From assembly GCA_018238375.1 (NCBI GenBank), contig JABCTJ010000093.1, positions 1-45,982 on the forward strand: DNA of 45,982 nt, written 5' to 3'. This document shows positions 27,582 to 37,362 of this stretch, in pieces. Position numbers and translations under genes: made by a program. The notes below the pieces were generated by a model that searched no databases, was not told the origin of the DNA, and saw only the letters and a program-made list of their open reading frames with translations. Each line of letters starts with the position of its first letter. The stretch's first letter is position 1. This DNA is from Candidatus Thorarchaeota archaeon. Lineage in GTDB: Archaea; Asgardarchaeota; Thorarchaeia; Thorarchaeales; Thorarchaeaceae.

Positions 27582-28175
27582 ATGACGCAACCCACAGGAT
27601 TGCTCAGGTTCATACAGGTTTTGCCACAGTCTTCGACTGACGGGAAATTCCTACTTAGAGACCTGCCGGGCTCTGGAAAACGGATAGATATTCTGTGCCG
27701 TGTACTTGCAGCTTGCTTCGACTGGGGCCCTTCTACATGGCCAAAGTCTCAGCTAGAGTTGACAGCTGTCATTGGAAACGAAATCATCTTGACATTTCGC
27801 CATTTGGGGAAAGATCAAGCTAAAGGGGAACCTCAATGGGGCTCAATAATCAGAGATGCGCTGAAAGGCCACTTGTCTGATAATGTCATTGTCAAGCATT
27901 CATCTCTTCACGACTTCATCACTGAGCTGCTAGCATCTGCAGGTTCTCAGCTGTGGGTCCTAGAAGAGGGCGGCATGTCCATCTCGAGAGGTATTGGCAA
28001 TGACGGGGCATCACAAAGCAGTTTTATTGTCGGAGACCATAGAGGTTTCGATTCAGGGACACAGCGAGTCATTGATAACTGCAACATACCGAGTGTGTCG
28101 CTCGGAGCAGCTAGTTATCTGAGTAGCCACTGCATAGCTGCTGTAATTTCAGAGTTTGAAAGGATGACTGAATAA
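27582..28175 (+). CDS. trmY: tRNA (pseudouridine54-N1)-methyltransferase TrmY (DUF358)
   Basis: DLPGSGKRIDILCRVLAACF, IIRDAL, LEEGGMSIS, IVGDHRGF, VSLGAASYLSSHCIAAVISEF. Confidence 0.85.
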   Translation: MTQPTGLLRFIQVLPQSSTDGKFLLRDLPGSGKRIDILCRVLAACFDWGPSTWPKSQLELTAVIGNEIILTFRHLGKDQAKGEPQWGSIIRDALKGHLSDNVIVKHSSLHDFITELLASAGSQLWVLEEGGMSISRGIGNDGASQSSFIVGDHRGFDSGTQRVIDNCNIPSVSLGAASYLSSHCIAAVISEFERMTE

Positions 28176-28525
28176 TGCCAGAAAGTATTCATTCACAAGA
28201 GGAATCTAAGGCCATCAAGCGATTAACAGACAAGCTGACAAAGGAGATGCTTTGGGTTTACATTCTTCGACTCCTTCAGGAGAGACCCCTCTACGGATAC
28301 GAGATAAAACATCTAATAACTCAGAGATTTGCATTCTCTCCTGCTACTGTCAGCGGATATGCAATCATCTACAGATCAGTAAGGGATGGTCTCATAGAGG
28401 CGCAGAAGGGCGATGACACCCCCAGAAAGTACTACACCATCACAGAGAATGGACGTAAAGCAATGAGAGAGGCGAAAGCTTTTCTCGAAAGGACGTTGGG
28501 AACGGTCTTTGATTTAACTGAATGA
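28175..28525 (+). CDS. PadR-family transcriptional regulator
   Basis: WVYILRLLQERPLYGYEIKHLI...SGYAIIYRSVRDGLIEAQ...RKYYTITENGRKAM. Confidence 0.93.
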   Translation: MPESIHSQEESKAIKRLTDKLTKEMLWVYILRLLQERPLYGYEIKHLITQRFAFSPATVSGYAIIYRSVRDGLIEAQKGDDTPRKYYTITENGRKAMREAKAFLERTLGTVFDLTE

Positions 28526-28695
28526 CTGTTCAGCAGGCATGCAAGCTAATGCATTTGTGGTCGATCTACTATTATCCTAGTGCGCTCCTGTAGGTTCGCC
28601 CCAAATTTACAGCATTCCCAGAGATAATCCAGTCCGCACTATGGAAATACGGTGTGTCAAATACGTTGCATTGCGAATTCCCAATAACAACGACA

Positions 28696-29418
28696 TCAAA
28701 TACCGGGGGATTTGCTGTGCTCCAACTCCCCGATGACCTTGCGAGCGTATGCGAGACGTTGAACGACTGTAAAATGTGACAGTATCCCTACTACAACGAT
28801 GCAAATTGTGAGAATGTTCCAAATCTGCAGGGAGAGAAACAGGTCAAGCGCCCACACGGGAATGGAGGAACTATAACCCATCCAGCCATCGACTGTATCA
28901 ACCGCAAGTAGAAGAATCCCAGCCACTGTGATAATGAGTTTTTCCTGGCGCTCGGCAATGCCTACAGCGCAATCGTTCATGCCACCCACAGATTCAGCTT
29001 TTGCGCGGGTGAAGCTAGCCATCAACATTCCGAATAGAGCGAAGTACCCCCAGAACCAAGGAATGAATCCACCCATCATAAGACCCAGCATGAACAGAGC
29101 CTCAGCATAACGGTCCAACGTATGGTCAAATGTTGCCCCAAATCGTGAGATTAGGTTCGCAGCACGAGCTACTGCACCATCGAACATGTCCATAACTACT
29201 GTGAGCACCATTAGCGCAAGACCCAGCAGAAGGTCACCTAAGTAGAAGAAATAGGCACTAAGGAAGGCGACTACCAGCGTCAATGCGGTGATCATGTTTG
29301 GAGTAATTCCAGTACGCGCCAATGCGCTTCCTACGGGCGTCATTGCTTTCTGATAGCGTTCTCTGAGTTTACCTAACATGAAATTCACATATCCATATGG
29401 GTAGCCGGAATCGTGCAA
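28696..29418 (-). CDS. CDP-alcohol phosphatidyltransferase (archaetidylinositol phosphate synthase-like)
   Basis: DMFDGAVARAANLISRFGATFDHTLDR fits the DGxxARx(n)GxxxDxxxD motif; multiple TM helices. Confidence 0.9.
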   Translation of the reverse strand: MHDSGYPYGYVNFMLGKLRERYQKAMTPVGSALARTGITPNMITALTLVVAFLSAYFFYLGDLLLGLALMVLTVVMDMFDGAVARAANLISRFGATFDHTLDRYAEALFMLGLMMGGFIPWFWGYFALFGMLMASFTRAKAESVGGMNDCAVGIAERQEKLIITVAGILLLAVDTVDGWMGYSSSIPVWALDLFLSLQIWNILTICIVVVGILSHFTVVQRLAYARKVIGELEHSKSPGI

Positions 29419-29456
29419 AGTTGGTGTGCTAATAAACGTGTTGTGGAATTTTCACT

Positions 29457-31124
29457 CTACAGAACGCTCGCAATTCGATCGGCCACCCATCCTCGTCCCA
29501 GAGTGGTGATGAATGGAGCAAGACGTGGTCCTGACTTGCGAGAAATGAGAATGCGATATATCACCACAAACGCCCGTCGATCCTTTATTCCAACTCCGCG
29601 GGCGGCTTCAAATATCGCAGACTGTAGACTATCTTCGTCCAGATCATCCTGCTGTAATAGCTCCACTACTTTAGCCAGAAATTCTCTGTCAGAGTCAGTC
29701 AATGTGCTTAGGACATCTTGAGGAACTTCCTCCGCAATTTCTATCCTATCACGTTCAGAACCATACTCACGAACCCAGTACAGCGCGCGTTCCAATCTAG
29801 GCGCAATGAGAGCCTTTGCTTCTTGAGGAACTTCTTCCAAGCCGTACTGTTTTTTCAAGGCTTGCTCGCACTTTTCTAGTGTCACTTTGTGCCCGAGAAT
29901 GTCTGTTAGCTGAGATATGACAGTCGCGAACTTGAACGGGAGTTTCGGGATGTACTCCGGAGATAAGTCCCCAGGCAGACATAGAGGATAGACCAGTTGT
30001 GCGAGTTCGCGCCTGGTCGCATCAGCATCTTCGACACCATAGTAGACGCGCTCAAACCTTTCGTACTCATCAATCATATCAGGGATTCGCTCAGGTTGAA
30101 TATTGATTGCGCGAGTAAGATCAGTCTTCAATAGCAAATATCTGTAGAGCTCTGGTGGAGCAGTTGATAGCCAGACACGGGGAGTGAAAACAATGCCCTC
30201 GGAGGTGCTCATATCACGTCCGCCAATACGTACCCATTCGTAAGGCACCTTGACGGGTCCAGGCCAATCAAATACTCTCCTAGAAACCTCGAGCCCAGTG
30301 TCGTACGACCCTCCTTTAACTGAATGATCCTTGCCAGCTGGTTCGCAGGTAACATTGAGAACATGCCATTTGGTGGGCCAGTCAACTCTCCATACCAATT
30401 TGACTCGAAGTTTGTCAAGAGTGACCTCATCTGAGTGTCCACAGGCTTGGCACTCAAATGAAACCTTATCACTTTCAGGATTGTAGGACGTTATTCTGTT
30501 GGGAGTTATTGCTCCTTTTGCACCTGCCTGAAGATGACCACACTTAGGACAGACCACAGATGCGGGATACCAGTTCTTCATTGATTCGATGTATTGTTCT
30601 TTCTGCTCTTCATTGAAGTCATTAGCAACATACTCAATCATTATGTCCCGGATTACCTCAGTGTGTTTCAAGCAAATGCGGACAGCATCTTGCATCTCAG
30701 GCGTTTCATACAGCTTCGAGGTCCAGATTATCTCAGGATTGACTCCGAAAGTATCGAAGGTCTCTATGAGTTCATTCGCGTAATGAGCCCCGAAGCTATC
30801 ACAACATCCAAACTCGTCAACGACATCTGAATACGGTATGCCAACCCAATCCTTTAGATCGAGGGAAACCGATGCAGGAAACGAACGTACGGGATCATAG
30901 TCGTCGACCACGAACATCGTGCGTGCATCATTTCCTGTTCGAATGAGCTCTCTCTTGATCACATCAGCGATTATGATCTCTCTCATGATGCCAATGTGAA
31001 TACTTCCGCTTGGGCTTTTTCCTGTGGAGATCAGGAATACTGAAGCATCTCTTTTGAGAACCTCTTCAGTCACATCTCGTATCCAATGGATGGAGAACTC
31101 TTCTTCCGGAGCTTCGCTAGTCAT
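29457..31124 (-). CDS. lysS: Class I lysyl-tRNA synthetase
   Basis: STGKSPSGSIHIGIMREIIIADVI, MSTSEG, class I LysRS-specific domains. Confidence 0.93.
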   Translation of the reverse strand: MTSEAPEEEFSIHWIRDVTEEVLKRDASVFLISTGKSPSGSIHIGIMREIIIADVIKRELIRTGNDARTMFVVDDYDPVRSFPASVSLDLKDWVGIPYSDVVDEFGCCDSFGAHYANELIETFDTFGVNPEIIWTSKLYETPEMQDAVRICLKHTEVIRDIMIEYVANDFNEEQKEQYIESMKNWYPASVVCPKCGHLQAGAKGAITPNRITSYNPESDKVSFECQACGHSDEVTLDKLRVKLVWRVDWPTKWHVLNVTCEPAGKDHSVKGGSYDTGLEVSRRVFDWPGPVKVPYEWVRIGGRDMSTSEGIVFTPRVWLSTAPPELYRYLLLKTDLTRAINIQPERIPDMIDEYERFERVYYGVEDADATRRELAQLVYPLCLPGDLSPEYIPKLPFKFATVISQLTDILGHKVTLEKCEQALKKQYGLEEVPQEAKALIAPRLERALYWVREYGSERDRIEIAEEVPQDVLSTLTDSDREFLAKVVELLQQDDLDEDSLQSAIFEAARGVGIKDRRAFVVIYRILISRKSGPRLAPFITTLGRGWVADRIASVL

Positions 31125-31173
31125 TTGGGATTCCTGCTGGCATTTACTGACTTTCTCTAAAGAACGTTGTCCC

Positions 31174-33027
31174 TTAAGCGGCGAATTCCGATACTCTGAG
31201 GTCTCTCCGACTCATGAATATTAGAAACACAGGCACAGTCGACAGCACCACCACTGCGAGCATTGACGCGAGCATAATAGTAATAGCCGCTGGGAGATAC
31301 AGTAGCGAAGGAACTGCAGCTTCCGGCACTAGGAAGTAGATGCTGAACAGTGTCGCTACTAAGACCGCTGGAAGGCCAGCAGTAAGTCCGATTTCAACCC
31401 CTTCTGCAATCATTATCCTTGCAATGAATGAGGGCTTCGCACCAATTGATCTCATAATCACATAGTCTCTAAATCTGCCGAATACTGAAACCAGTAGATA
31501 GTTCATCAAGCTCAGGAATGCACTGAGGAGTGCTATCAATGGCAGTGGCTGAAGCAGACTCCAAAAGGCGCCAAGGGTTTTCAAATTGTTTTCAAGAACC
31601 TCTTGCTGCAGGAAAACCTCAAATCCAGTTTCATCCGATACAAGCGTCTGAATTCGTGAGATCATGGATGGGGAGTAGTCTTCCACTTGCACTAGAACGA
31701 GGTTACTCCCAGATATGCCATAGAGCTGCTGCATAATGGAGATATCCATGAGAGTTACGTTGCCACCATTGATAACATCGAAGGCTATCGCCCTGACCTC
31801 GAATGAAGACCCATGAACTCCAAGACTCTGTATGAGAGGGTCCTCGAAAAGCGTGTTCGCCATCCCCCCACCAACCCACACTTGTTGGGAGGAGTTCGTT
31901 TCATAACCGTAATAATACCAATCGGATACTGTGTTGTCCCAATCCAAACCGATAACGAGCGCCTCTCCAACCCTCGAATCCCCGATGAGTTCGTACTGCT
32001 GAAGATTCTCATTCCAGAGAGATTTGGCAATCTCTGAAACCGTCGCATAATCCACTAGTCGCTGTTCAACTCGTGAAACTCCAGAGAGGGCGTCCAAGTC
32101 CGCGATGAGTGTGGAAGGTACCATGTACGGTGTGTCAATAAAACTGAAGGATTCGTTGAGCATAGAACCTGTCAAAGAATACGCATCATAGTATTGAGAT
32201 AGGAGATCTGGATTGCCGACAGCTATAACGTTTGTGCCCATTGATCGGGAAATGTAGGCGTCGGTAGTTGTATCGACAACCCCTCCGCCAATCCAAAGTA
32301 AGGATGCCAGAGAAAAGCTTAGGAAGAGCGAGACTGCCGTTCTTCGCGTACCCTTGATTCGCCGTCCGGTGGCCTTTGTAGCAATCCTAAAGGGAAGCCC
32401 GAAGCTATCAAGGAAACCATGCTTCTTGATCTTCATTCCAACGTCAGGATTCAGTGCATCAATGGGAGTTTCGTGAACAGTAGAGTAGATAGGTTGTTGA
32501 GCTGAAAAGTATCCAATGAGTAGATAGACGCCGCTAAGAAGAGCCACCTGAAGCACGGGATACTGAAATGTGAACTGTGCGTTGGGGAGCACAGAGGCCA
32601 ACCAGATAAGCCCAGCAAAGTATAGTAGGGTTCCAGCGGCGACTCCAAGTGTCACCCCTCCGACTAACAGTATCACCGCTTGTGTCATGAAATGATCAAA
32701 TATCGTGTCCATCAAAGTCCCGATGGCCTTCATCAGTCCAATATCCTTCCTTCTGCTTACCATCTCCAACGAGATTGTGCTCGAAACAACCACAGTGCCC
32801 AAAACAAAGACCAACAGCAAGACCGACCAAATGAAAGTTTCAAAGAATACCCGCATGGATGATGCTGAAGGAGTCGATGTCAGGAGTGTCGTCACGTCCA
32901 GCAACACATTCCCAAACAGGAAGAGGAATGTTGTCGAAGCCACGACACTGGAAATGGAGAGAAGAGCAAGAGCTGTACGAAAAGGTCTGCGTCTAAGATC
33001 CTGCGATGCATAATCTTGTTCAGACAT
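31174..33027 (-). CDS. FtsX-like ABC permease (two FtsX domains)
   Basis: SRRKDIGLMKAIGT and FGRFRDYVIMRSIGAKPSFIARIMIAEG; multiple TM helices. Confidence 0.93.
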   Translation of the reverse strand: MSEQDYASQDLRRRPFRTALALLSISSVVASTTFLFLFGNVLLDVTTLLTSTPSASSMRVFFETFIWSVLLLVFVLGTVVVSSTISLEMVSRRKDIGLMKAIGTLMDTIFDHFMTQAVILLVGGVTLGVAAGTLLYFAGLIWLASVLPNAQFTFQYPVLQVALLSGVYLLIGYFSAQQPIYSTVHETPIDALNPDVGMKIKKHGFLDSFGLPFRIATKATGRRIKGTRRTAVSLFLSFSLASLLWIGGGVVDTTTDAYISRSMGTNVIAVGNPDLLSQYYDAYSLTGSMLNESFSFIDTPYMVPSTLIADLDALSGVSRVEQRLVDYATVSEIAKSLWNENLQQYELIGDSRVGEALVIGLDWDNTVSDWYYYGYETNSSQQVWVGGGMANTLFEDPLIQSLGVHGSSFEVRAIAFDVINGGNVTLMDISIMQQLYGISGSNLVLVQVEDYSPSMISRIQTLVSDETGFEVFLQQEVLENNLKTLGAFWSLLQPLPLIALLSAFLSLMNYLLVSVFGRFRDYVIMRSIGAKPSFIARIMIAEGVEIGLTAGLPAVLVATLFSIYFLVPEAAVPSLLYLPAAITIMLASMLAVVVLSTVPVFLIFMSRRDLRVSEFAA

Positions 33028-33769
33028 CGCGCATCAACTCTCCTTGCGACATTCTGAAGCGGCGCACTTCCGGCATCGAGAAAATCTTCTCATCGTGCGT
33101 CATGACGATTACTGCTTTGCCTTTGTTGTTGAGATCGCGTAGGATTGCCCGAACCATTTCCGCACTCACTTCGTCCAGATTTGCAGTAGGTTCATCCGCT
33201 AGAATGATTGGAGGATCGTTTGCCATTGCTCGCGCTAAGGCGACCCTTTGTTGCTCTCCGGAACTCAGCTGCCAAGGCAGGTGATCCAATCGGTCATTCA
33301 TGTCAACCATTTCAAGCAGGCGGCGAGCCTCTGCATTCAGCTCTGGGATTTGTTTGGGAGATAGCTGCATGGGAAACATAACGTTCTCAATTGCAGTCAA
33401 CGTAGAGATTAGATTATAGCTCTGAAACATGTAGCCAGTATTCTGAAGTCGAAATGTGGCCCTAAAGGACTCATCATAGTCCTCTATTGGAACATCCATA
33501 ACGTGAATTCGGCCCTCCGTGACTGAGTCTATTGCCCCAATTATGTTCAGAAGTGTCGTCTTTCCTGATCCTGAATGTCCTGAGATAACAATATAGTCCC
33601 CAATGCCAACTTCGAGACTGACACCACGGACTGCATCAATTTTCCGTTTGCCTATCGTGTACGTTCGTGACACATTCACGAGCCGCACCGCATGGCGCAC
33701 TTCGTCCAGCCCTTCAACATCAATCTCATCATGGGCCTCATCGGCTCCGAGGATAGTATCTTCATCCAT
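33020..33769 (-). CDS. ABC transporter ATP-binding protein
   Basis: SGHSGSGKTTLLN, LSSGEQQRVALARAM, IILADEPTANLD; 8-bp overlap with the permease gene. Confidence 0.97.
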   Translation of the reverse strand: MDEDTILGADEAHDEIDVEGLDEVRHAVRLVNVSRTYTIGKRKIDAVRGVSLEVGIGDYIVISGHSGSGKTTLLNIIGAIDSVTEGRIHVMDVPIEDYDESFRATFRLQNTGYMFQSYNLISTLTAIENVMFPMQLSPKQIPELNAEARRLLEMVDMNDRLDHLPWQLSSGEQQRVALARAMANDPPIILADEPTANLDEVSAEMVRAILRDLNNKGKAVIVMTHDEKIFSMPEVRRFRMSQGELMRDV

Positions 33770-33905
33770 TCCCTTTCACGCTCATCATGAATTACTACAT
33801 CAATGATACAGCTCTGGGGCATTCGAGTCAGGCATCTGAGTTGTAGCTTATGCTCAGGAATCCCAAGGGGATGTGAAGATAAGCTTAGAGGTTTAACACG
33901 AGATG

Positions 33906-34685
33906 CTATACCAGAGCGAAGTTCATCAATGCAGAGTGAGCCCATGACGCTAGAATCATGGGCTTTTCGCGTCCAAACACTCGAATCGTGTTCAGCACTC
34001 CTACAGAGAGAAGATTGCTGATATAGTACGAAACCAGGCTCTTGTCAAGAGACAATGCCCTGCTCAGCTCAGCCTGGGTAACTCGACCATTCTTCATGCA
34101 CTCAAAGAGAATCGAGGCAACCGTCGGATTCCTTGACATAGCTGTCAATCGCAGGACCTGCTCATCGTCGGAGAACTCAGGTAGGAAGAAGTGCCTGGAG
34201 TTGCCGTTCTTGAGAGAGGTTATGTAGCCAGCCTGTTCCAGATGCTTCAGATGATATTGAAGAGCCCCCATAGCGCATCCCAGAGAACGTCGCAGCTCAC
34301 GCAAGTGTATACCAGGGTTGGATGCAATTTCATCAACTATGCGATCTCGCAGCTTCGGTGGGCTTTTCTCATCTCGTCGTGAGATTGATACAGTGCCCGC
34401 AGCGAGAACAAAGATGCAGGATGGAGTGTAGAGTTTAGCAATGACTCCAGGGAGGAGTATAGCTGTCCCGCCGCTCACTGGTGCGGCAAGGATCTGGAAA
34501 TCAATGAATACTACTTCTGAAGATCCAGAGAACGAAAGATCCTGGACCGCAACATCCGGACCGATTGGGATTGAATTGAAGAACAGCATACTAACGACTC
34601 CAGTAAGAACGAGTGATAGAGTCACAGCCAGTACGGCTTTTCTAGTACGGTCTCCCATAATTCTGCCCATCTGGAGTACGCTCAA
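33906..34685 (-). CDS. Membrane-anchored winged-helix (ArsR-like, possibly tandem) transcriptional regulator
   Basis: N-terminal TM segments, then PGIHLRELRRSLGCAMGALQYHLKHLEQAGYI and RVTQAELSRALSLDKSLVSYYISNLLSVGVL. Confidence 0.85.
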   Translation of the reverse strand: MSVLQMGRIMGDRTRKAVLAVTLSLVLTGVVSMLFFNSIPIGPDVAVQDLSFSGSSEVVFIDFQILAAPVSGGTAILLPGVIAKLYTPSCIFVLAAGTVSISRRDEKSPPKLRDRIVDEIASNPGIHLRELRRSLGCAMGALQYHLKHLEQAGYITSLKNGNSRHFFLPEFSDDEQVLRLTAMSRNPTVASILFECMKNGRVTQAELSRALSLDKSLVSYYISNLLSVGVLNTIRVFGREKPMILASWAHSALMNFALV

Positions 34686-34920
34686 AATCCAGTTAAAGAC
34701 TATGTTTGTAGTAATTATGTACTAGCTCATTTGTTACCGTTCATTGTAAGTTGTACGAAGTTGGACACCGAAGTCTAGTACGTCCAGAAAACGGTACTGG
34801 ACTACTCCGTGAGGACCCTTTACAGGTGTGTCATATTCCTCAGAAATCAGTATCATATTGGTCTATATAAAGCCCACAATAGAATTGTTCAGGTATGTCT
34901 GACTTTGCAGCCGCTGTTTG

Positions 34921-35466
34921 TTACCCGCGAGCCGGATATGTCATCGTAATTTTGAACGTACATGTTTCGTGGCCTACCGACATGCAGGTGTCCTCGATGA
35001 CATCAAGCTTTTCGAATGTGATCCTATTGAAGTCAATCAAATACTCCAAGACCGCTTCAATGAACCCCTTCAAGAAATGACAGCCAGGTTCAGTGCTCTC
35101 ATATCCTGAGGCATAAGGATTATCTCCAATCTCTATGATTGCCTCCTCGTCCAGCCAGAGCTTGTAGAGCTTAGCAATCCTAACGTCGCCGAACGGTACA
35201 ATGAGCGTTTCAAGTGCAAGCTTAATGAACTCGATAATTCCTTTGAAATCACCTGGAGGCTTCTGTTTCCCCAATTTGAAATACTCACGCTGTGTTTCAA
35301 GACCGGCCAAACGACCTGCGCTATAGTAGAGCGTAGTGGTCTTTTCAGGGAACATAACCATGATTCTACTGCCAAGCTTGTTCCAGGTTTTCGAGAAGAA
35401 GGCTTGCATTAATTGGCGATCTTTCAGCTTACCTTTCCACCATGGGATTACTTCTCTATCGGGCAT
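34921..35466 (-). CDS. V4R-domain protein
   Basis: NPYASGYESTEPGCHFLKGFIEAVLEYLIDFNRITFEKLDVIEDTCMSVGHETCTFKI is a typical V4R C-terminal half. Confidence 0.8.
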   Translation of the reverse strand: MPDREVIPWWKGKLKDRQLMQAFFSKTWNKLGSRIMVMFPEKTTTLYYSAGRLAGLETQREYFKLGKQKPPGDFKGIIEFIKLALETLIVPFGDVRIAKLYKLWLDEEAIIEIGDNPYASGYESTEPGCHFLKGFIEAVLEYLIDFNRITFEKLDVIEDTCMSVGHETCTFKITMTYPARG

Positions 35467-35535
35467 CTGAGTCGCTCCAGTTGGAGTTTATTCTCCGGGG
35501 GTTGTTAAGTGCTTTGCGCTGATGTAACTGTAAGA

Positions 35536-36012
35536 TCACCATACAAGACGTACATTCCAAGTACAGGCATCAGCCCCGGTAGCACGACACAGCTCCTGAA
35601 AAACCTTGGACTCTACGCCCTTGAACTCAAGAATAGATTCGAGAATGCCACTGAAGATTTCACAGTAGCCGAAGCCGCGCATCCCCTCGAGATGCACATC
35701 TTGGCACCACAAGCAGTCTTTGTCAGTTACACGAACAGAACCACGAGCCGTTTCCATGTCTACAGAGGAAGGCTTCCTGTTGAAGAGACTCTTGAATACA
35801 ACATCCATCAGCTTAGCGACATCTTCCCTAGTGGCTATAGTGTCCTTTGTCTTGTCGACTATCTCAGTGGTGAGGTACACCTGTGAACCAATCTCACGAC
35901 CAAGGTCACGCAAGCGCTGATTTGCATCTTCAATGCTAGCCGTACTGGATAGTATTTCTTCGACATATTTTGAATATAGGGTGAGAAGTAAGGGATTCTG
36001 TATCTTCGCCAT
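35536..36012 (-). CDS. Bet3/TRAPP-like (V4R superfamily) protein
   Basis: LLTLYSKYVEEILSSTASIEDANQRLRDLGREIGSQVYLTTEIV...REDVAKLMDVVFKSLFNRKP...YCEIFSGILESILEFKGVESKVFQELCRATGADACTWNVRLVW follows Bet3 order. Confidence 0.75.
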   Translation of the reverse strand: MAKIQNPLLLTLYSKYVEEILSSTASIEDANQRLRDLGREIGSQVYLTTEIVDKTKDTIATREDVAKLMDVVFKSLFNRKPSSVDMETARGSVRVTDKDCLWCQDVHLEGMRGFGYCEIFSGILESILEFKGVESKVFQELCRATGADACTWNVRLVW

Positions 36013-36040
36013 TGAACTCTGACCTCGGATGGTTAGTCAC

Positions 36041-37036
36041 TTACACTGTCTTTCCAATCATCTTGAGACCGTGCTTCCTGTAAAGTGCAACGGTCTGAAT
36101 GACCTTAACGTTTGGGACACCCAGAAGGTCTGCAATCGCGTCCGTCGTCTGTGTGCCGTCACATGCAGCAATAATGCGTCTATCTTCCGGCTTAACCTTG
36201 TCAGGAGAACCTTCGTACTTGGGGCACTTCACAAAGCGGCCAAGAGTTGTTTCCGTTTTCTTGACCTTGCCTGTTTCAATTGGAACATTGACTATTCCCT
36301 TGGACGCCGCCCACATCAACAGCTCCGCTACGCGCTCATTGGATTGGAACATCGAATCTGCAATCCGTTCCACGTTTTGTGCATCATCAACAAGCATCAG
36401 CACGTCAAACCCGAAGTTTCGGTGTTTCTTCTTCATCTCCATGTACAGCTCTGAGTCAAGGGTTAGGGCCGCTGCGTATGTTTCACCGCGCTTCGGAACT
36501 GTGGAAGGTTGAACTGCAAAATCTTCTGGTGACCTTTCGATGACTGGTGCAGGTGCTGCGGACACTGCTGGTGATGCCACTGCTGTCTTTGGTGTTTCGA
36601 CAGGCAACCCATTGGAAGAAGGCACCGGGGAAGTGGATGCTGCATTGATTGCCATAGTTTCTAGTACTTGGAGGTTCCCCTCCACAGAGTCCTCGAACTC
36701 GTCAGGTGGCGGAGGTAGTTCAATACCTTCTAGCATGCGCAATACGTTTTTCGTCTTTGCTATCGCTAAGCCCAATTGCAATTCAGGAACATAGAGAACC
36801 GTTAGTATCCAGTTTACGTCTACTGGTGACAGGACCACTAAGCCCTTCTCAGTATCTATTGTCATAAGGCGTAGATCGGACTTGTAGAGACTGATACTAT
36901 CCCTCACGCGGGGAAACAGTTCATCAGGAAACGAGAAGCTGACAAAGGGCCGTCCGTTCTTGGTCATCAATGAGTAACCCAATACTTGGTCATCAAATCT
37001 GAGCTTTGATAGAGATCGTTCCAGATCGGTCGTCAT
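36041..37036 (-). CDS. Roadblock/LC7-like N-terminal domain, Pro/Ala-rich linker and C-terminal winged-helix-like domain
   Basis: MTTDLERSLSKLRFDDQVLGYSLMTKNGRPFVSFSFPDELFPRVRDSISLYKSDLRLMTIDTEKGLVVLSPVDVNWILTVLY; linker PPPPDEFED...; C-term DGTQTTDAIADLLGV. Longer track start (37084) also possible. Confidence 0.7.
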   Translation of the reverse strand: MTTDLERSLSKLRFDDQVLGYSLMTKNGRPFVSFSFPDELFPRVRDSISLYKSDLRLMTIDTEKGLVVLSPVDVNWILTVLYVPELQLGLAIAKTKNVLRMLEGIELPPPPDEFEDSVEGNLQVLETMAINAASTSPVPSSNGLPVETPKTAVASPAVSAAPAPVIERSPEDFAVQPSTVPKRGETYAAALTLDSELYMEMKKKHRNFGFDVLMLVDDAQNVERIADSMFQSNERVAELLMWAASKGIVNVPIETGKVKKTETTLGRFVKCPKYEGSPDKVKPEDRRIIAACDGTQTTDAIADLLGVPNVKVIQTVALYRKHGLKMIGKTV

Positions 37037-37362
37037 TCTGGTGCACCTTGCAATTTCAATCTGCACTCGGTCCCGCGTGTGCACACTTCTTTCTCAGAGT
37101 GTTCTGAAAAGCATTGCGGTATCATACTCGATGAAGGGGGGTCTGAGTGGCTCAAACGAAACTGACTAGGACTCCATTCTTGGTTCAAAGACAACCTAGC
37201 GGTACGAGAACGTGCATGGGTGGTCGAAGATGTGCACTAGTTGCTCCTACTGGGCTGAACAAATGGCCAAACATTCAAAGCGCTGAATCAGTCCACTATT
37301 GTCAAGCCCAAAACGATTAAGACTCGAACCGACATTCTCAGGACTGTGGAAAAGGAAAAGGA

